The notes under the pieces are model-generated. The model saw only the letters and a list, made by a program, of their open reading frames with translations. It was not told the DNA's origin and did no database searches. Both the position numbers and the translations under genes were made by a program. Below, in pieces: positions 38,971 to 41,247 of a stretch of DNA of 41,247 nucleotides (position 1 is the stretch's first letter; the number at the start of each line of letters is the position of its first letter). Origin of the DNA: Erysipelothrix aquatica. GTDB lineage: Bacteria; Bacillota_I; Bacilli_A; Erysipelotrichales; Erysipelotrichaceae. The stretch lies in NCBI RefSeq assembly GCF_009828775.2, contig NZ_WTSY02000019.1, positions 1-41,247 on the forward strand, given 5' to 3'.

Positions 38971-41208
38971 ATGTATAATCAATGGAATGGTTTCAAAGGA
39001 AACTATTGGAAAGAAAATATTGATACGCGTGATTTTATCAAACAAAACTACACAGAGTATCGTGGAGATGATGAGTTCTTAGAAGGACCAACACAAAATA
39101 CAATTGATCTTATGGAACAATTGGAAACTATGAATGCTTACCAACGTGAGCATGATGGTGTCTACAACATGGATACTAAAATTGTATCAACTGTAACATC
39201 ACATGGACCAGGTTACATGAATAAAGACTTGGAACAAATTGTTGGTTTCCAAACTGACGAACCTTTAAAACAAGCATTCATTCCTTTCGGAGGAATTGGA
39301 ATGGCTGTTAAGTCATTGGAAAGCAATGGTTACGTTGCTGATGAAGAGCTTGTAAACATTTTTACAAAATGGCGCAAAACGCACAACCAAGGTGTCTTTG
39401 ATGTTTATACTGCAGAGATGCGTGCAGCTCGTAAAAATAAAATAATCACAGGGCTACCAGATGCATACGGACGTGGACGTATTATCGGTGACTACCGTCG
39501 TGTAGCTTTATATGGTATTGATCGTTTAATTAAAGCGAAAAAAGATGACCTCAACCATGCAGGTTATCGAACAATGACGGATGACGTCATTCGTCTTCGT
39601 GAAGAAATTAATGAACAAATTCGTGCATTAGCTGACATGAAAGAAATGGCAGCAAGCTATGGTTTTGACATTTCACAACCAGCTGCAAATGCTAAAGAAG
39701 CTGTACAATGGTTATACTTTGGATACCTTGCAGCAATCAAAGAAAACAATGGTGCAGCGATGTCTATTGGACGTATTTCTGCATTCTTAGACATCTACCT
39801 ACAACGTGATTTAGCAGCAGGTACTATTTCAGAGCAAGAAGCTCAAGAGTTGATTGACCACCTCGTTATGAAATTGCGTATGGTCAAGTTTGCTCGTACA
39901 CCAGAGTACAACTCACTCTTCAGTGGATACCCAATTTGGGCTACACTTTCAATTGCTGGGATGGCATTTGATGGACGTTCATTAGTCACAAAAACAGACT
40001 TCCGTCTCTTGCATACACTCATTAACATGGGCCCATCACCAGAACCAAACTTAACTGTTTTATACTGTGATGCATTACCAGAAGGTTTCCGTACTTTCGC
40101 TTCACGTATCGCAATTGAAACATCTTCAATTCAATTTGAAAATGATGAATTGCTCCGTGAAAAATGGGGTTCAGATGATGCAGCGATTGCTTGCTGTGTT
40201 TCAGCAACAGTTATTGGTAAAGATATGCAGTTCTTCGGAGCACGTGCTAACTTAATTAAAGCATTGCTATATGCAATCAACGGTGGTGTTGATGAAATTA
40301 CCGGTGCGCAAGTTGGACCACGTTACCGTCCAATTTCATCAGAAATCTTAGATTTCGAAGAAGTTAAGGTCGCTTACCAAGATATGATGGACTGGTTAGC
40401 AGAACTATATGTTAATACATTGAACTCAATCCACTATATGCATGATAAATATGCATATGAGAAATCACAACTAGCATTAATGGATTCAGATTTAAAACGT
40501 ACTTTTGCAACAGGTATCGCTGGTATCTCACACGTAGCAGACTCATTGTCAGCGATTAAATATGCTAAAGTTAAACCAATTCGTGATGAAAATGGTGTTG
40601 CAATTGACTTTGAAATTGAAGGTGATTTCCCACGTTATGGAAATGATGATAACCGTGCGGATGATCTTGCTAACTGGGCACTTCAATACTTTATGAAACA
40701 AATCAAACGCCACCATACATACCGCAATTCAACACCAACATTAAGCTTGCTAACAATCACATCTAATGTTGTCTATGGTAAAGCAACAGGAAATACTCCA
40801 GATGGTCGTGGAAAAGGTGTTCCATTGGCTCCAGGAGCTAACCCATCATATGGCGCAGAACGTAACGGTCTTCTTGCATCACTAAACTCAACTGCTAAGT
40901 TAGACTATAACTGTGCGTTAGATGGTATTTCAAATACACAAACTATTGCACCAATCTCATTGGGTAAATCAGATCCAGAGCGTGTTGCAAACTTACGAGG
41001 CATCATGGATGGATACTTCTCACAAGGAGCATATCACCTCAATGTTAACGTCTTCGACAATTCATTGTTAGAAGATGCTATGGCAAATCCACTCAAATAC
41101 CCGAACTTAACAATTCGTGTTTCTGGATATGCAGTTCGTTTCGTTGAACTTACGAAAGAACAACAACTCGATGTTCTAATGCGTACAGCTCACGAACGTA
41201 CAGTTTAA
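38971..41208 (+). CDS. pflB: Formate C-acetyltransferase (pyruvate formate-lyase)
   Basis: This glycyl-radical enzyme splits pyruvate and CoA into acetyl-CoA and formate during anaerobic sugar fermentation. The 745-residue protein has the catalytic Cys-Cys pair in [21 protein letters not shown] and the C-terminal radical loop [10 protein letters not shown] with the radical glycine at 719, ending RTAHERTV as in other PflB enzymes. It must be activated by PflA using S-adenosylmethionine; no pflA is inside the window, though it may follow beyond 41247. A TTG at 38968 precedes the ATG, but AAGGAGGT at 38957-38964 fits ATG 38971. The last 39 bases of the window hold no gene. Confidence 0.98.
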   Translation: MYNQWNGFKGNYWKENIDTRDFIKQNYTEYRGDDEFLEGPTQNTIDLMEQLETMNAYQREHDGVYNMDTKIVSTVTSHGPGYMNKDLEQIVGFQTDEPLKQAFIPFGGIGMAVKSLESNGYVADEELVNIFTKWRKTHNQGVFDVYTAEMRAARKNKIITGLPDAYGRGRIIGDYRRVALYGIDRLIKAKKDDLNHAGYRTMTDDVIRLREEINEQIRALADMKEMAASYGFDISQPAANAKEAVQWLYFGYLAAIKENNGAAMSIGRISAFLDIYLQRDLAAGTISEQEAQELIDHLVMKLRMVKFARTPEYNSLFSGYPIWATLSIAGMAFDGRSLVTKTDFRLLHTLINMGPSPEPNLTVLYCDALPEGFRTFASRIAIETSSIQFENDELLREKWGSDDAAIACCVSATVIGKDMQFFGARANLIKALLYAINGGVDEITGAQVGPRYRPISSEILDFEEVKVAYQDMMDWLAELYVNTLNSIHYMHDKYAYEKSQLALMDSDLKRTFATGIAGISHVADSLSAIKYAKVKPIRDENGVAIDFEIEGDFPRYGNDDNRADDLANWALQYFMKQIKRHHTYRNSTPTLSLLTITSNVVYGKATGNTPDGRGKGVPLAPGANPSYGAERNGLLASLNSTAKLDYNCALDGISNTQTIAPISLGKSDPERVANLRGIMDGYFSQGAYHLNVNVFDNSLLEDAMANPLKYPNLTIRVSGYAVRFVELTKEQQLDVLMRTAHERTV

Positions 41209-41247
41209 AATTACTTATAATCAATAAATAGTAAAGCTGTTAAATTG

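Overview
The window looks like a chromosomal segment of a low-GC Gram-positive bacterium (Firmicutes/Bacillota), most likely of the Erysipelotrichia, with Erysipelothrix as my best guess. This is inferred from AT-rich DNA, strong AGGAGG ribosome sites, CCA-encoding tRNAs, lipoproteins with LxGC lipoboxes, LytR-CpsA-Psr proteins with three N-terminal membrane segments, and a phosphocholine-type cytidylyltransferase. I could not run a database search. I see no phage, plasmid or CRISPR locus, and no transposase.

Layout. 0.2-1.6 kb: a multicopper oxidase lipoprotein. 1.6-4.2 kb: a three-gene ABC-2 exporter of the COG4586/4587/3694 type, with a palindromic operator candidate, an extended -10 promoter and a structured leader. 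4.2-6.6 kb: a GNAT acetyltransferase and a PLP decarboxylase on the minus strand, the decarboxylase divergent from a LysR regulator with a LysR box between them. 7.6-9.6 kb (minus): a TetR regulator plus small membrane protein under a palindromic operator, and a LicC-like nucleotidyltransferase. 9.7-10.1 kb: a GNAT enzyme. 10.2-13.5 kb: a four-gene envelope operon (membrane-anchored two-domain protein, SPFH protein with three zinc ribbons, small membrane protein, membrane/winged-helix/zinc-ribbon protein). 13.6-16.6 kb: two nearly identical tRNA-His units flank an ABC-LytTR fusion regulator and its ABC-2 transporter. 16.7-21.1 kb: DegV, argS, then a YtrA-type GntR/ABC operon. 21.1-26.5 kb: a YfcE-like phosphodiesterase (minus), then an envelope cluster with two tandem LCP proteins, the second ending in a PASTA-like domain.

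26.5-32.2 kb: lipid kinase, thioredoxin, and a polyamine uptake operon (XRE-cupin regulator, potA, potB, potC, potD). 32.6-33.5 kb: a nine-gene tRNA cluster (Cys, Leu, Arg, Pro, Met, Ile2, Ser, fMet, Phe). 33.6-34.7 kb: a gene-poor, decayed stretch with a frameshifted pseudogene. 34.7-38.6 kb: a YHYH-like surface protein, a UvrX-type Y-family polymerase with its YolD-like partner, a DUF1307 lipoprotein and a LURP-one-like protein. 39.0-41.2 kb: pflB (pyruvate formate-lyase) behind a long AT-rich leader with repeats.

Most genes are core metabolism, transport and envelope biology. The parts most worth a second look are the SPFH/zinc-ribbon operon, the tRNA-His-flanked ABC-LytTR module, the LCP pair with an attenuator-like hairpin between them, the 126-bp inverted-repeat element upstream of the tRNA cluster, and several clear operator-promoter arrangements.
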